A stretch of DNA of 64,000 bases from Verticiella alkaliphila (GTDB lineage: Bacteria > Pseudomonadota > Gammaproteobacteria > Burkholderiales > Burkholderiaceae_B): NCBI RefSeq assembly GCF_018904615.1, contig NZ_JADCNH010000003.1, forward strand, positions 177,247 to 241,246, read 5' to 3'. A program made the translations under genes and the position numbers. Below, piece by piece: positions 18,273 to 28,878 of this stretch. The notes under the pieces were generated by a model, which ran no database searches, was not told the DNA's origin, and saw nothing but the letters and a program-made list of their open reading frames with translations. Each line of letters starts with the position of its first letter. Within the stretch, counting starts at the first letter, position 1.

Positions 18273-21002
18273 TTACGCTCCGGCCCCGAAAGATTTTAGC
18301 AGTCGCACCAGAAACTCAGCATCGTTCGGGGTTGAAGCTGAACGAATTTGCGCTGTCTGCCGCGCAATTTTACTGGCTAGCGCTGCGAAACGACGATAAT
18401 CTGGCCAATCAGAAGCACGCTCTAGCCGTCCATGAAGGGAGAAATGATGTAAGGCACTTTCAAAAACGCCTGTGCGTATAGCTTCTTGCACGTCCGCCCT
18501 AGCCCTCAGATAAATTAGCTCTGCTTCCTCTACCGCACGAACTACGAACGGCAAGGCCAGATTTAAAAAGGAACGACCGACCAATGCGGCAGAAACTTCA
18601 AGATTGCGACCGACGCTAGCGTTGCAAGTGCTCGCTACTAGCTTCACGAAATCGGCGGAGATCAACTTCGAAAGGATCGGCTCGTTTCCGATTTGAACGA
18701 GCGTGGAGTACAACCGCACGCCCATGGCTCCATCAGTCGCCATCCATTCGCTCAACGTGCCGAACATATTCTCAACGGCGTTTTTGTCTGTAAAGCCAGG
18801 TGGATCAGTGATCGCGCAAACTATGCTCAGAAGATCGTGAAGGACGTTGCTCCCGTCGCCAGCGGATTGTACTCGCCGTTGTAAGAACCTGCGCGCAATT
18901 TCCGGCTGCTTGAGCGACAGCAAATGCATTACGAGTTCTACCGCTGCCTGACTAGAATTTGGGTCCGCAGAGGTTAGTTGGTATGGTAAGTCTACTGACT
19001 TTTCGCTCTGTTGTTGGCTTAGACTGGGATGTGCACTAAATGTCAACACCGCAAGTTCGCCGACCCCCGCGGGAAGATGTTCTAGAAATGGCCGGAACGA
19101 GCGCATCATGTTAGCTCGACGATTAGTCGTTGAAAGCATAGAAACTTGGTTTCGCCGGTAGTAGAACAAGGGCTCTGGGCACACGACGAACTTCGCGCCA
19201 GATAATACGGCTCTAAGATAGAGCTCAAAATCCTCATGTCCCACACCATAATCTTCGCTAAAGCCGCCTATCTCGGCGAAAGTTGATCGCCTAACGAGCG
19301 AGTTCGCGTCCCCAATCGCATTCGAGAAAATAGAAAAGGAAACTATATCGCCTAGCGGGAGAAATCGTTCTATTGCCACGTCAGTAGCATTTGGGGGAGA
19401 ATCACCGCTAAACACATCAAACGCCGCCGTCACGACATCTGCGTTGGAACTCAGAGCGGCATTGACAAAGTAGCTCAGCATCTGTGGCTTTGCAACATTG
19501 TCGTCATCCATGAACAACAAGTATTGACCTGCAGCTACACCAGCCGCGTTGTTGCGAGCCTTTCCCAGGTAAGAGTTAGTCTGCTGACGTATTTTCCATC
19601 CCCGCTCGACAAACAAAGGCTTCAAAGTGAATAGCGCTTCCTGAGCTTCTGCACTGGTGCTTCCGTCATCTACTAAAATAACCTCAAAGTTGGGATAGTC
19701 CTGTCTGATGAGTGACTCTACCGCCTGCATCAAGTATTGCGGGCGGTTGTAGTGGACTAAACACACAGATACGAGCGGGAATTGATCGTGAAGCGGAAGT
19801 CTCGTTTTGATTCCTGGCGTGCGCTTGCTTCTAATAAATTGAAGCTCAGAGATCCACAACTCTTCGTTTCTATCCAATGAGAATGATAACCGGGGAGCTT
19901 CCGAGCGTTCTGATAAGGCTCTAATTATCTGAGCAGCGAGATCGCGAGGATTATCGTTAAATAGTGCGGCATCTCGGTCGGCAGCATTAACAAGTTCTGA
20001 TACGCCGCCGACATCACGAGCTAGGAAGGGCACTTTTGCAGTAAGACACTCATACACAGTGTAAGGCGAGTTGTCGCTGACAGAAGGCATTACCGCCAAA
20101 CGAGAGCCACTCCTCAAGTATTCTACCGCGTCATTCTGATCGAGTTCAGTAAGAAATTCCACGCGGCATTTCCATTTGACAGAACGCTCCGCGATATACA
20201 CACCAGAATGCACTCCGCCCAGCGAAGAAAATTTGCCTAAAAACGTTATGGTGCTCGGCGTTTGTCCAAGGTCGGCTAATATGTCGATCGCATCACAGAA
20301 TTGGATAAGACCCTTTCTGTGCTCTAGGCGACCAAAAAACACTATCTCTTCTATCAGCCCATTTTGCCTGATTGCGCGGCTCTTCTCTAACTTTCGATTT
20401 ATTAGGTTAGGCAGCACATGACATGCTGGCGGTAGACGGTAACCGTGTTGACGCATCCAATTCAGCATGTATCGGCTTGGGCTGACTACCACATCCGCCA
20501 ACTCAACGGACTTACGTTCGATAAAGTAAGTGATAGCTTGGAGCGGCGAAGAGCTTAGATCTGCGTTATGTATGTCATGCCACAACGACGGACTATGCGT
20601 TTGCACAACAAAAGTGGTTTTTTCAAACGCCTGCCCTGCCGCTTTTGCATTCATCGCATAGAAGCCGTGGCCTTGCCATTCCATAAAGAACACGGCGTCA
20701 TACGACCTGACCTTCAGCCAGTAATATACGAAGTGAGACATCCTCAGGGCAGGGTGATCAGGGAACGTCGGCGTGTCCCAAGAGTATTCTTCTCGCATGG
20801 CAATAACGACATTGATACCGTGAGATGAGTAGGCTGAGATCCAGTCAGCCGAACGATCTGGGTCGTATCCGACCTGTGAAAAAAGTATAGTGACGTCACA
20901 GCCAGAGTGCTTGAGAAATCTAGCTAATGATGTGCAAGCGGTTCCAATACCTCCGTTCCGGACTGGCCCCAGAATGTCTGGACTGACCAAGCATATGTTC
21001 AT
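18273..21002 (-). CDS. Bifunctional GT4-GT2 glycosyltransferase (paralogue, opposite strand)
   Basis: 909 aa. GT4 half: MNICLVSPDILGPVRNGGIG, FFGRLEHRKGLIQFCD, and PSVSDNSPYTVYECLTAKVP. GT2 half from about residue 410: VSVCLVHYNRPQYLMQAVES, LVDDGSTS, LGKARNNAAG, LLFMDDDNVAKP, GVGHEDFELYLRAV. The order, spacing and key motifs match the enzyme at 13401-16160, so the two are paralogues. A Leu-rich C-terminal region of about 270 residues is unassigned. It is convergent with galE, so it needs its own promoter in the 21003-21350 gap. Donor and acceptor are unknown. Confidence 0.88.
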   Translation of the reverse strand: MNICLVSPDILGPVRNGGIGTACTSLARFLKHSGCDVTILFSQVGYDPDRSADWISAYSSHGINVVIAMREEYSWDTPTFPDHPALRMSHFVYYWLKVRSYDAVFFMEWQGHGFYAMNAKAAGQAFEKTTFVVQTHSPSLWHDIHNADLSSSPLQAITYFIERKSVELADVVVSPSRYMLNWMRQHGYRLPPACHVLPNLINRKLEKSRAIRQNGLIEEIVFFGRLEHRKGLIQFCDAIDILADLGQTPSTITFLGKFSSLGGVHSGVYIAERSVKWKCRVEFLTELDQNDAVEYLRSGSRLAVMPSVSDNSPYTVYECLTAKVPFLARDVGGVSELVNAADRDAALFNDNPRDLAAQIIRALSERSEAPRLSFSLDRNEELWISELQFIRSKRTPGIKTRLPLHDQFPLVSVCLVHYNRPQYLMQAVESLIRQDYPNFEVILVDDGSTSAEAQEALFTLKPLFVERGWKIRQQTNSYLGKARNNAAGVAAGQYLLFMDDDNVAKPQMLSYFVNAALSSNADVVTAAFDVFSGDSPPNATDVAIERFLPLGDIVSFSIFSNAIGDANSLVRRSTFAEIGGFSEDYGVGHEDFELYLRAVLSGAKFVVCPEPLFYYRRNQVSMLSTTNRRANMMRSFRPFLEHLPAGVGELAVLTFSAHPSLSQQQSEKSVDLPYQLTSADPNSSQAAVELVMHLLSLKQPEIARRFLQRRVQSAGDGSNVLHDLLSIVCAITDPPGFTDKNAVENMFGTLSEWMATDGAMGVRLYSTLVQIGNEPILSKLISADFVKLVASTCNASVGRNLEVSAALVGRSFLNLALPFVVRAVEEAELIYLRARADVQEAIRTGVFESALHHFSLHGRLERASDWPDYRRFAALASKIARQTAQIRSASTPNDAEFLVRLLKSFGAGA

Positions 21003-21351
21003 TGTCTATAATCCCCTACACGGAAACTGAGCTGCCCTAACAGTTATTCGAGCATAACACTGCTAACAGCGCACCGCGAGCACCTCAGTTCAGATACGCC
21101 AGGTCAGAGATCATGCGCTGCGATAACGCCAACCTTCTAGCACTTAAAACAGCTCTTTTCCGCAACGTGTACACCTGACAATAGCATATAGCAATATCAA
21201 GCTATTTTGTACCGCCTCGGGTTAGTAGAATTTCTTAATGCTGTCTTCTACGCGACGCTGCATACCTCTCAAGTTTCATCGATCTGAAATGAACTGCTCC
21301 CTACGAGTATAATCAGTGCACACACGATACCAAAAGGAAACGGAGAGTTTT
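21003..21351. other. Divergent intergenic region with promoter-like TATAAT
   Basis: AT-rich gap between divergent genes. TATAAT at 21308-21313 is a perfect -10 hexamer for rightward transcription. No gene or clear repeat was found. Confidence 0.45.
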
Positions 21352-21981
21352 TTGGAAAATGATCTAAGAGCTTTGCATTGGGATGAATACTATTCTCATC
21401 TCAAGGCCCCAAGTTACCCTTCACAATTTGCGGCATTCGTTCTTGGGGAACTCGATCCTTGTTGGATTGCAGATGTGGGTTGCGGTAACGGCCGGGACAC
21501 TATTTTTTTTGCTAGTCAAGGAGTGCCAGCAGTGGGCATTGATCAAAGCGCTGCAGCTATTGAGGTGGGTAGGAGTCGGGCTAAAGACCTACCAGTGAGC
21601 TTCCAGCACACCGATTTGTCCGACGTCGAACTTACCGAGTTATTTCCTGTGTCGTCGCAATTCTCCCATCGACCATTAGTTTACGGCCGCTTCTTTCTTC
21701 ATGCTATTGATGAGTGCGAGGAGTTCGCTTTCCTAAAAAATTGCAGGAATTTCCTTGCCGCGTTTGGAGGAAACTTGGCTCTTGAATTTCGCACTGAACG
21801 TGACCGAGACTTGACGAAGATTACGCCAAGCCATTTTCGTCGCTTTGTGGACCCAGTTCAGCTATTGACTAGAGCTGAGCAGTTCGGTTTGCAGCCGCTA
21901 TATTTCATTGAGGGGAATGGAATGGCGAAGTATGGGTCAGACGACGCCCACGTTGCAAGGATCGTATTCAATCTGGAGTAG
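21352..21981 (+). CDS. Class I SAM-dependent methyltransferase
   Basis: About 209 aa. The SAM loop is WIADVGCGNGRDTIFFASQG, followed by VGIDQSAAAIEVG (acidic ribose-binding residue). A GTG at 21316 could also start this frame, but it is only 2 bp after a TATAAT box, while TTG at 21352 has GGAGAG at 21342-21347, so the later start is preferred. A late YGRFFLHAIDE segment resembles the post-III region of sugar or small-molecule methyltransferases. It is followed after 4 bp by the LicD-like gene, so the two are probably co-translated and may modify the same glycan. Confidence 0.8.
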   Translation: MENDLRALHWDEYYSHLKAPSYPSQFAAFVLGELDPCWIADVGCGNGRDTIFFASQGVPAVGIDQSAAAIEVGRSRAKDLPVSFQHTDLSDVELTELFPVSSQFSHRPLVYGRFFLHAIDECEEFAFLKNCRNFLAAFGGNLALEFRTERDRDLTKITPSHFRRFVDPVQLLTRAEQFGLQPLYFIEGNGMAKYGSDDAHVARIVFNLE

Positions 21982-21985
21982 CATC

Positions 21986-23056
21986 TTGAACGCGTTGAAT
22001 TCTTACCGAACTGTAGTGAAGGCCGCGCTCGCGTCAGTCCTGCAAAGCGGTTTCGACAGTGTGTCACGAGAGAGGGCTGCAGCACAGTTAGAGACCAACC
22101 TCTGGCTCTCGTCTGAGTTCTTTTCTGACTCTGCATGTAGGCTCTATATGGAGACCGCAGTTGAGCTACTGAGGTCAGACAACGTTGACGTCCCGAAGCT
22201 TCTGGGCAAAGCGAACCAGTTAGCTCTTACTGCGACGTCGATGAATATGGTGCTGCTTTCATTAAACCAGGACATTGCGTGGAGCACCAATCGAGAGATA
22301 ACGTCTCACGGCCTTTTTAAGTCATTTCGTTTTTGGTCTATAGAGGAAAGAAAGAAGTATTTGGAGAGCGCTAATGACTTGCTGAACGTGATTAAGGAGC
22401 GTTTTCCCCTTGTTGTGTTCGGTTATGGCATCGCCTTAGGCTTTCAGCGGAGCGGTGATCTTATTCCTCATGACGACGACGTTGATATTTTGGTAGTCGT
22501 TGAAGCCGAGGCGTACGCGTCCTTAACCGAGGCATTAGCCGAACTATCCGCACATTTGGCGAGCAGAGGGTATTTCTTATATGGGAAATGGCCCGGCCAC
22601 CGTAAAGCGGCGCGCTCTCGTGAGATAAAGGATGTCGACGTTTTCGTGGGGATTAAGGAAGGTGACTTCTTATCTTTCATACCAGGGCCCAGGAAAAAAA
22701 TCAAATATTCCGACGTGTTCCCGGCAGTCGTTAGGACAGTTTCTGAAACTCCGATTCCGTTGCCATCCAATATCGAGGGTTACCTGGGCGCGGTTTACGG
22801 AATTGATTGGAGAGAGCCCCAGCCTGGTTGGCAACACAATTGGTCATTAGCTGAATATACCGACGTGCTCAGTCCCACTTTGCCGGATTTTCCGTTTCAA
22901 GCCGACCGACTGATGTCCCGAGGCTATCAATGGGTGGTTCTAGACGAGAACAATTCGATTCTCTCCTTGCATACCGATAAACCTGACCACACCGGAGCGG
23001 TCGAGTTGAGAAAACTGAGGGATGAAGAGGTTGAGGTCGGACTAATCCGGCCGTAG
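21986..23056 (+). CDS. LicD-family nucleotidyltransferase-fold protein
   Basis: About 356 aa from TTG at 21986, with GGAG at 21974-21977; an in-frame extension overlaps the upstream methyltransferase. The core is VVFGYGIALGFQRSGDLIPH followed by DDDVDILV, the hallmark Asp cluster of LicD proteins, then KDVDVFVG as a second acidic motif. LicD-type enzymes transfer phosphorylcholine or other phospho-groups from CDP- or related donors onto surface glycans. The first about 150 residues are helical and not recognised. No choline uptake or activation genes (licA-C) are present, so the donor is open. Confidence 0.75.
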   Translation: MNALNSYRTVVKAALASVLQSGFDSVSRERAAAQLETNLWLSSEFFSDSACRLYMETAVELLRSDNVDVPKLLGKANQLALTATSMNMVLLSLNQDIAWSTNREITSHGLFKSFRFWSIEERKKYLESANDLLNVIKERFPLVVFGYGIALGFQRSGDLIPHDDDVDILVVVEAEAYASLTEALAELSAHLASRGYFLYGKWPGHRKAARSREIKDVDVFVGIKEGDFLSFIPGPRKKIKYSDVFPAVVRTVSETPIPLPSNIEGYLGAVYGIDWREPQPGWQHNWSLAEYTDVLSPTLPDFPFQADRLMSRGYQWVVLDENNSILSLHTDKPDHTGAVELRKLRDEEVEVGLIRP

Positions 23057-24507
23057 GGTCTTCTGGACTTGACGGTACTGGCCTTTTAAGCGGCAGCATT
23101 CGTCATCTCGTCGAATGGTTTGGATGGCACGTCATCTTTAATTCGGTTAGAACCCCATTCTGACTTCACTATGCGTTATCTTCTTAGAACGCGATTGAGC
23201 CTCTGGAAAACCTTCCGGGCCGTCGCTGACTCGGAGTCGGGCTCAGCGTTTTATCAGCATGCGTAAAATGCGAACGCAGAAGCGAGTAATATGGCCAGCC
23301 ATTCACCCAGCGCGCTTCACCAACCGCCTAAAGTATTGAAACGAACCGCTCAGCGACTTGCTGCCGATAACAATTGCCTGACTTCCGGCGACGGCTTGAC
23401 TATCGCTCATGCCATTCTCTTGCTGTAGATGGGTCAGATTTACTTCTCCTTCACGCTGGCTTGAACAGGGAAGTGGGCCTATCGAATTGACTACGAGCGC
23501 TGGTGAACCAGGAATTGAAGTAATGCTTCGTATTAACGGGGCCAAGCTGCAGACGAGTTTGTGGTGCCGTTAGATCACTTGTGCCGCAGATTCGATGTCC
23601 CGCGCCGAGCCTCGTACTACCGATACGCAAAATCACCGAGTTCGGTCGATAGTCCGCCGCGACATTCGAGAGGGGGCATTTAAGGGTCGTCGTCCTTTGG
23701 CTACCAGTGCCTCGCACAATGACTCGGCTTAAACGAGGGTACCGCGCTGCGGAAATATGTCAGATCATAGAGTGACTCCATGTTGTAAGAGCCCTATCGG
23801 CTTTCGACCGTTCACCCTAGCGCTGTCTTCAGTTCGATCATACCTGGTGAGCGCTGATTAACAGACCTCTGTGGTGTCCGCGCAGACGATGATTGCTTGT
23901 CACGCTGGGCATGTTAGTCGTCGGCGACACGCGAGTATTGCTGGATTGGCATCTCGCGCAGTTGCTAGACTCGCACGGCGCACAGAACTTTGTCGCAGGT
24001 CTTGGCTCGTCGATTCAATATGGTCGGCCGGGTGCATGGACCACGCTTGATCCGGCCTGCCGGCGGCCGGTGGTTACGGCGCGTGGCTACGCCGCGCGGG
24101 TACGCGGTTGCTGCTTCCGACAAGACTCCACTACAACAAGCCGGCTGCTGCCATTCCGCGTGGTCAGATGTGGATGCGCACGCCGAGACAGCAATGCATG
24201 TACGACAACCGATTTGAGACGCCGTAACACGCCAACGGCGTGTTCTGCGGCTGGATCAGCGTACAACTACCGAGAAACGCACCAATCCCTCTGGATGGGG
24301 TCCCCGCTAAGGAATTTGGCGTAGCAGCAAAATCCTAAGTATGTTTCGCAGACTCAATGCATATGTTGGAGGCATCGTGCGGCCTCATGTAGCTAGGCAC
24401 GTGTTCTGCCTACAAGCGTCTGTGGCAGGCAATCGGCTGCGCCGCGTGACACGACGCCGCAACATTCGATCTCCATAGTTGCCTCCGCTACCATTTACGG
24501 GGCTGCT
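23057..24507. other. Region without intact genes
   Basis: 1451 bp of mixed composition with short, interrupted frames on both strands. The part from about 23570 holds scattered matches to an IS3-type transposase (listed separately). I see nothing recognisable in 23057-23560. Such decayed DNA is common in variable centres of glycan loci. Confidence 0.6.
23570..24324 (+). mobile_element. Decayed IS3-family transposase remnant
   Basis: Near 23575-23640 one frame reads LCRRFDVPRRASYYRYAKSP, like the start of IS3 OrfB proteins (cysteine/arginine helix then SYYRW). Near 24262-24324 another frame reads AYNYRETHQSLWMGSPLRNL and then stops, like the C-terminal YN-x-RPH-x-SLG-x-PP-x-F end of the same proteins. 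The DDE core between them is not readable and no terminal repeats were found. Called on two short motifs only. Confidence 0.35.
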
Positions 24508-25674
24508 ATGCGCATTGCCATTGCTGGGCTCGGGTACGTTGGGTTGTCGAACGCCGCGCTCTTGGCGCGGAAACATCATGTTGTTGCGTTAGATCCTCAG
24601 TGCGAGAGAGTGCAGTCAGTGAACGCTCGCCGATGTCCTATCGATGATCCTCAACTATCGGATTTCCTGCTGTCGGCGCCGCTCCACCTTGAAGCTACAG
24701 TAGAGCATGAACACGCCTTCGGACGAGCAGAACTTATCGTCGTGGCGACCCCCACTGACTACGATGCCCGAACGCATCGATTCGACACGCGCACTGTCGA
24801 GTCTGTGATCGCCAAAGCGCTGGCAGTGAATTCAAGTGCCCTGATAGTTGTCAAGTCGACCATTCCGGTAGGCTATACGCGCGAGCTCCGTACACGCTTC
24901 GACTACGACCGGATTATCTTCTCGCCGGAGTTCCTGCGCGAAGGTCATGCGCTTGAAGACAATCTGAGACCTTCGCGTATTGTTGTGGGCCACACAGGCG
25001 ATTGGGGTCGACTTTTTGCCAATCTTATGAAGGACGCCAGCAGCGCCCCCGATACTCCTGTGTTGCTCACAGGCTCCACCGAAGCCGAGGCCATCAAGCT
25101 CTTCTCAAACACCTACCTCGCGATGCGGGTCGCCTACTTCAACGAGCTCGACACCTATGCCGAGGTCCATGGCCTGGATTCGCACCAGATCATCGAAGGC
25201 GTGGGCCTCGACCCCCGCATCGGCACGCACTACCGCAACCCGTCCTTCGGTTACGGCGGCTACTGCCTGCCTAAGGACACCAAGCAACTCCTCGCCAATT
25301 ACGACAAGGTGCCGAACAACCTGATTCGCGCCATCGTGGATGCCAACACCACCCGCAAGGATTTCATCGCGGATTCCATCCTGCGTCGGAATCCGAGAGT
25401 CGTGGGCATCTACCGTCTCATCATGAAGGCTGGGTCAGACAACTTCCGCACCTCGTCCATTCAAGGCGTGATGAAGCGGCTCAAGGCCAAGGGTGTGGAA
25501 GTGGTGGTGTACGAGCCTACCCTGGCGGCTGAAACCTTTTTCAATTCGCGGGTGGAGAAGGATCTGGCGCGGTTCAAGGAGGTGTCGGACGTGATCGTGG
25601 CGAACCGGCGCTCGCCGGAGATCGATGACGTGGTGGAGAAGGTGTATACGCGGGATTTGTTCGGCCAGGACTGA
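24508..25674 (+). CDS. ugd: UDP-glucose 6-dehydrogenase; right cassette junction
   Basis: 388 aa, the usual length of the short Ugd type. NAD-binding [39 protein letters not shown], the [16 protein letters not shown] helix and the catalytic Cys in [14 protein letters not shown] are all present. The enzyme oxidises UDP-Glc to UDP-GlcA for capsule or O-antigen synthesis. The first about 560 bp use mixed codons like the cassette, while from about 25070 the codons become strongly C/G-ending like the host. The gene therefore looks like a recombinant with a foreign 5' half and resident 3' half. The frame is intact. Confidence 0.95.
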   Translation: MRIAIAGLGYVGLSNAALLARKHHVVALDPQCERVQSVNARRCPIDDPQLSDFLLSAPLHLEATVEHEHAFGRAELIVVATPTDYDARTHRFDTRTVESVIAKALAVNSSALIVVKSTIPVGYTRELRTRFDYDRIIFSPEFLREGHALEDNLRPSRIVVGHTGDWGRLFANLMKDASSAPDTPVLLTGSTEAEAIKLFSNTYLAMRVAYFNELDTYAEVHGLDSHQIIEGVGLDPRIGTHYRNPSFGYGGYCLPKDTKQLLANYDKVPNNLIRAIVDANTTRKDFIADSILRRNPRVVGIYRLIMKAGSDNFRTSSIQGVMKRLKAKGVEVVVYEPTLAAETFFNSRVEKDLARFKEVSDVIVANRRSPEIDDVVEKVYTRDLFGQD

Positions 25675-25930
25675 CGTTAAGCTCGGCGGCATGGGTATCG
25701 GTTGGGGTAGCGTGCTCGACCCTTGCCGGTGACGCGTCGAGCAAGGCATGCCCGACCATTGGAAAGCCGGCACGCCTCTCGGCAGTCCGCATTGTCGATG
25801 GCTGGCTGGAGATGTCGTCCCGTGGCCGCTCTCCAGCTCATGCGGGCGCGGTGACCTCAGGCGTTGGCGAAGGCACGGTGCTTGACCTGCGGTACTCAGG
25901 TCTACCTTCGCCTCTGCTCTCGGGATCGCC

Positions 25931-26964
25931 ATGATCGCCCTCGTCACCGGCGGCGCCGGCTTCATCGGCACGCATACGCTTGTTCAGCTGTATCAGGCAG
26001 GGGTGCCGTACGTCGTCATCGACAACCTCTGCAATAGCTGCCCGCAGGCGCTCGCGGCGGTCTCGCGTATCACGGGCGAGGTGGTGCCCTTCATCCGGGG
26101 GGACATCAAGAACAGCGAGCTGATGCTGCCGTTGCTGAAGTCACTCCAGGCGCACGACAAGGTGGTGACGGTGCTGCACTTTGCGGCGCTCAAGTCGGTA
26201 GCGGAATCCGTGTCGGATCCCATGCGCTATTACGACAACAATATTGCCGGCACGATCAGCTTGCTGCAGTCGATGACGGCGGCGGGAGTCCATCAGCTCA
26301 TCTTCAGTTCGTCGGCCACGGTGTATGGCGAGCCGCGCCGGTTGCCCTTTGACGAGTCGCACACCATCGCGCCCACGAGCCCCTATGGGCACACCAAGGC
26401 CATTGCCGAGCAGATGCTCGCCCACTGGGCGGCATCCGATCCGCGCAACAAGGTGCTGTCGCTGCGTTACTTCAATCCGGTGGGGCGCACCCCAGTGGGC
26501 TCATCGGCGAGGATCCGCACGGCATGCCCAACAATCTCTTTCCCTGCATCACGCGCGTGGCGCGCGGATGGCTGAGTCACCTAACGGTGTACGGGGATGA
26601 CTACCCCACGGCAGACGGCACGGGCGTGCGCGATTACCTGCATGTGGATGACCTGGCGCGAGCACACGTGCAGGCCATGGACTACGTCACCCACCAGCCG
26701 CCGGGCTTTCAGGCGATGAACTTGGGCACGGGCAGAGGCACGTCCGTGCTGGAGCTCGTTCAGGCTTTCGAGCAGGCTAGTGGGGTGAAGGTGCCCGTGA
26801 AGGTGGCACCGCGCCGAGCGGGTGACGTGGCCAGCATGTGGGCGGATCCGTCGTTGGCGCACCGGGTGCTGCGCTGGAAGGCAGAACGATCGCTGACGGC
26901 GATGTGCGAGGATGGGTGGCGATGGCAGGTGCGGAATCCGGAGGGGTTCCAGGGACGGATATAG
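25931..26964 (+). pseudogene. galE: UDP-glucose 4-epimerase, host-type copy with frameshift
   Basis: The frame from ATG 25931 encodes MIALVTGGAGFIGTHTLVQL through LRYFNPVG, then loses register; a frame one base off continues as MPNNLFPCITRVARG to the normal C-terminus at 26964. Comparison with the intact galE (FNPIGAHPSGIIGEDP) shows that one G is missing at the G-run 26482-26485. Ser/Tyr/Lys catalytic motifs (SSSATVYGEP, YGHTKAIAE) remain. Codons are host-like, so this is probably the resident gene made redundant by the cassette copy, or an unnoticed sequencing error. Confidence 0.88.
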
Positions 26965-26996
26965 GGCGCAGTTCGAATCGGGACGACGTGAAGCCC

Positions 26997-27638
<642 letters not shown>

Positions 27639-27698
27639 CTAGACCTTGAACTGTCAGTTGGATTTAGCATGATACCTACAGTGACCTAGGGGTGAGGC

Positions 27699-28769
27699 GT
27701 GGCAAGCCTGGGACAGATCAGGGGCGCTTTGTTGGAAGAGGCCGTCCTCCACTTGCTGGGGAAAGTCGGCTATGACGTCTACGATCCGCACGCCATGCCG
27801 GCAACCGCGCATATGAGGATGGGCAAGTCCGGCCTCGAGGTACGCGGCAGAGGCAGCTGGCACCAGATTGATGCGTTCGCCACCTGGAGACACTCCCCGG
27901 CTTTCATGTATCCGCTGAACCTAATGGTTGAGGCGAAGTGTTATGCGAAGCGCAACCCAATAGGCATCGAGGTGCCGCGCAACTGCGTTGGTGTTTTGAA
28001 AGACATCTCCGAGAACTACTTCAGCACGGTGACGAGAAGCGGAGCAACACTACAGTCCGCTCGCTATAACTACACCGCTGCCATTTTTTCGACATCGGGT
28101 TACACGAAGGGGGCAGTCGAGTACGCAGTCGCGCATCAGGTCTTCCTGATTCAGTACGAAAACATCCCAACAATCCAGCCGCTGATTGACGCCATCTACG
28201 AGTTCGGCGACGACTGCATAAGTCCGCGACACTCAGCAGCGTCGAAAGACACGATAGGCAAGGTGCGGCGGTACTATAGGGAGCGCCTTGCAGGAGCCCT
28301 CCTGGGGAACGACGACACTGCGGATGTTCTCACCGACCGCGGCAAGGCCCTGTTGAGAGGCCCCGCCACACTGTACTGTCGCAGGATTCAAGGCTCTTAC
28401 TTTGGCATGCTCAATGGGCGGTGGCCTTTGCATCTTCTGCGTCGCCAGCCGCTTCCCGCGTCAGCGTTCAAGAACGACACCCTGCCATGCCGCGTCTTGC
28501 AAGGCACCAAAGGTCAATGGAAGTTCGTTCCCACGGCCGTGGAGAAGAACAGCGCAAGATGGTTCGAACTGGAGTTTAGCCTACCCTCCGTGATTGCAGA
28601 GCTAGTGCAGGAAAGCCAGTTTGATGAAGAGAGAATGGCAGCGCTGCAGAAGCGCTACTTCTCGTTCATCGACCTAAGCGGAATCATTGGGGGCATCCGA
28701 AGAAACATCCGCTTGATGATGGAGCCTGGATGGGTGGATAGATACGTTGAGCGCGAACGCCAACGTTGA
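27699..28769 (+). CDS. Predicted PD-(D/E)xK restriction-endonuclease-like protein
   Basis: 356 aa from GTG at 27699 (MASLGQIRGALLEEAVLHLL). An N-terminal helix with Glu (LLEEAVLHLLGKVGYDVYDP) is followed by HQIDAFATW and LNLMVEAKCYAK; the E...D...E-A-K spacing is the Mrr-like nuclease pattern. The C-terminal about 200 residues (CRRIQGSYFGMLNGRWPLHL region) are not recognised and could be target recognition or regulatory. No methyltransferase neighbour is present, so a classical restriction pair is not indicated. Moderate G+C and debris on its left suggest an acquired gene. It may act in defence or DNA repair; this is inference from the fold pattern only. Confidence 0.7.
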   Translation: MASLGQIRGALLEEAVLHLLGKVGYDVYDPHAMPATAHMRMGKSGLEVRGRGSWHQIDAFATWRHSPAFMYPLNLMVEAKCYAKRNPIGIEVPRNCVGVLKDISENYFSTVTRSGATLQSARYNYTAAIFSTSGYTKGAVEYAVAHQVFLIQYENIPTIQPLIDAIYEFGDDCISPRHSAASKDTIGKVRRYYRERLAGALLGNDDTADVLTDRGKALLRGPATLYCRRIQGSYFGMLNGRWPLHLLRRQPLPASAFKNDTLPCRVLQGTKGQWKFVPTAVEKNSARWFELEFSLPSVIAELVQESQFDEERMAALQKRYFSFIDLSGIIGGIRRNIRLMMEPGWVDRYVERERQR

Positions 28770-28878
28770 GACCACGTGATGGCGTAGGCAAACACAATCA
28801 CACGCCGTTGCAAGGCCACCGTGACGTGCGCCACTTCTGGCAATTGAAGAGGATTGGGATTGCCAACACCCGACGCAT

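Larger units (their letters stand above)
12500..25080. other. Lower-GC glycan cassette, probably acquired by recombination
   Basis: All genes from the 3' end of the GT2 gene to the middle of ugd have many more A/T-ending codons than either flank. Both boundaries fall inside genes that stay open rather than at mobile-element ends, as expected for exchange of the variable centre of a capsule/O-antigen-type locus by homologous recombination. Boundaries are estimates by eye, plus or minus about 100 bp. Confidence 0.7.
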
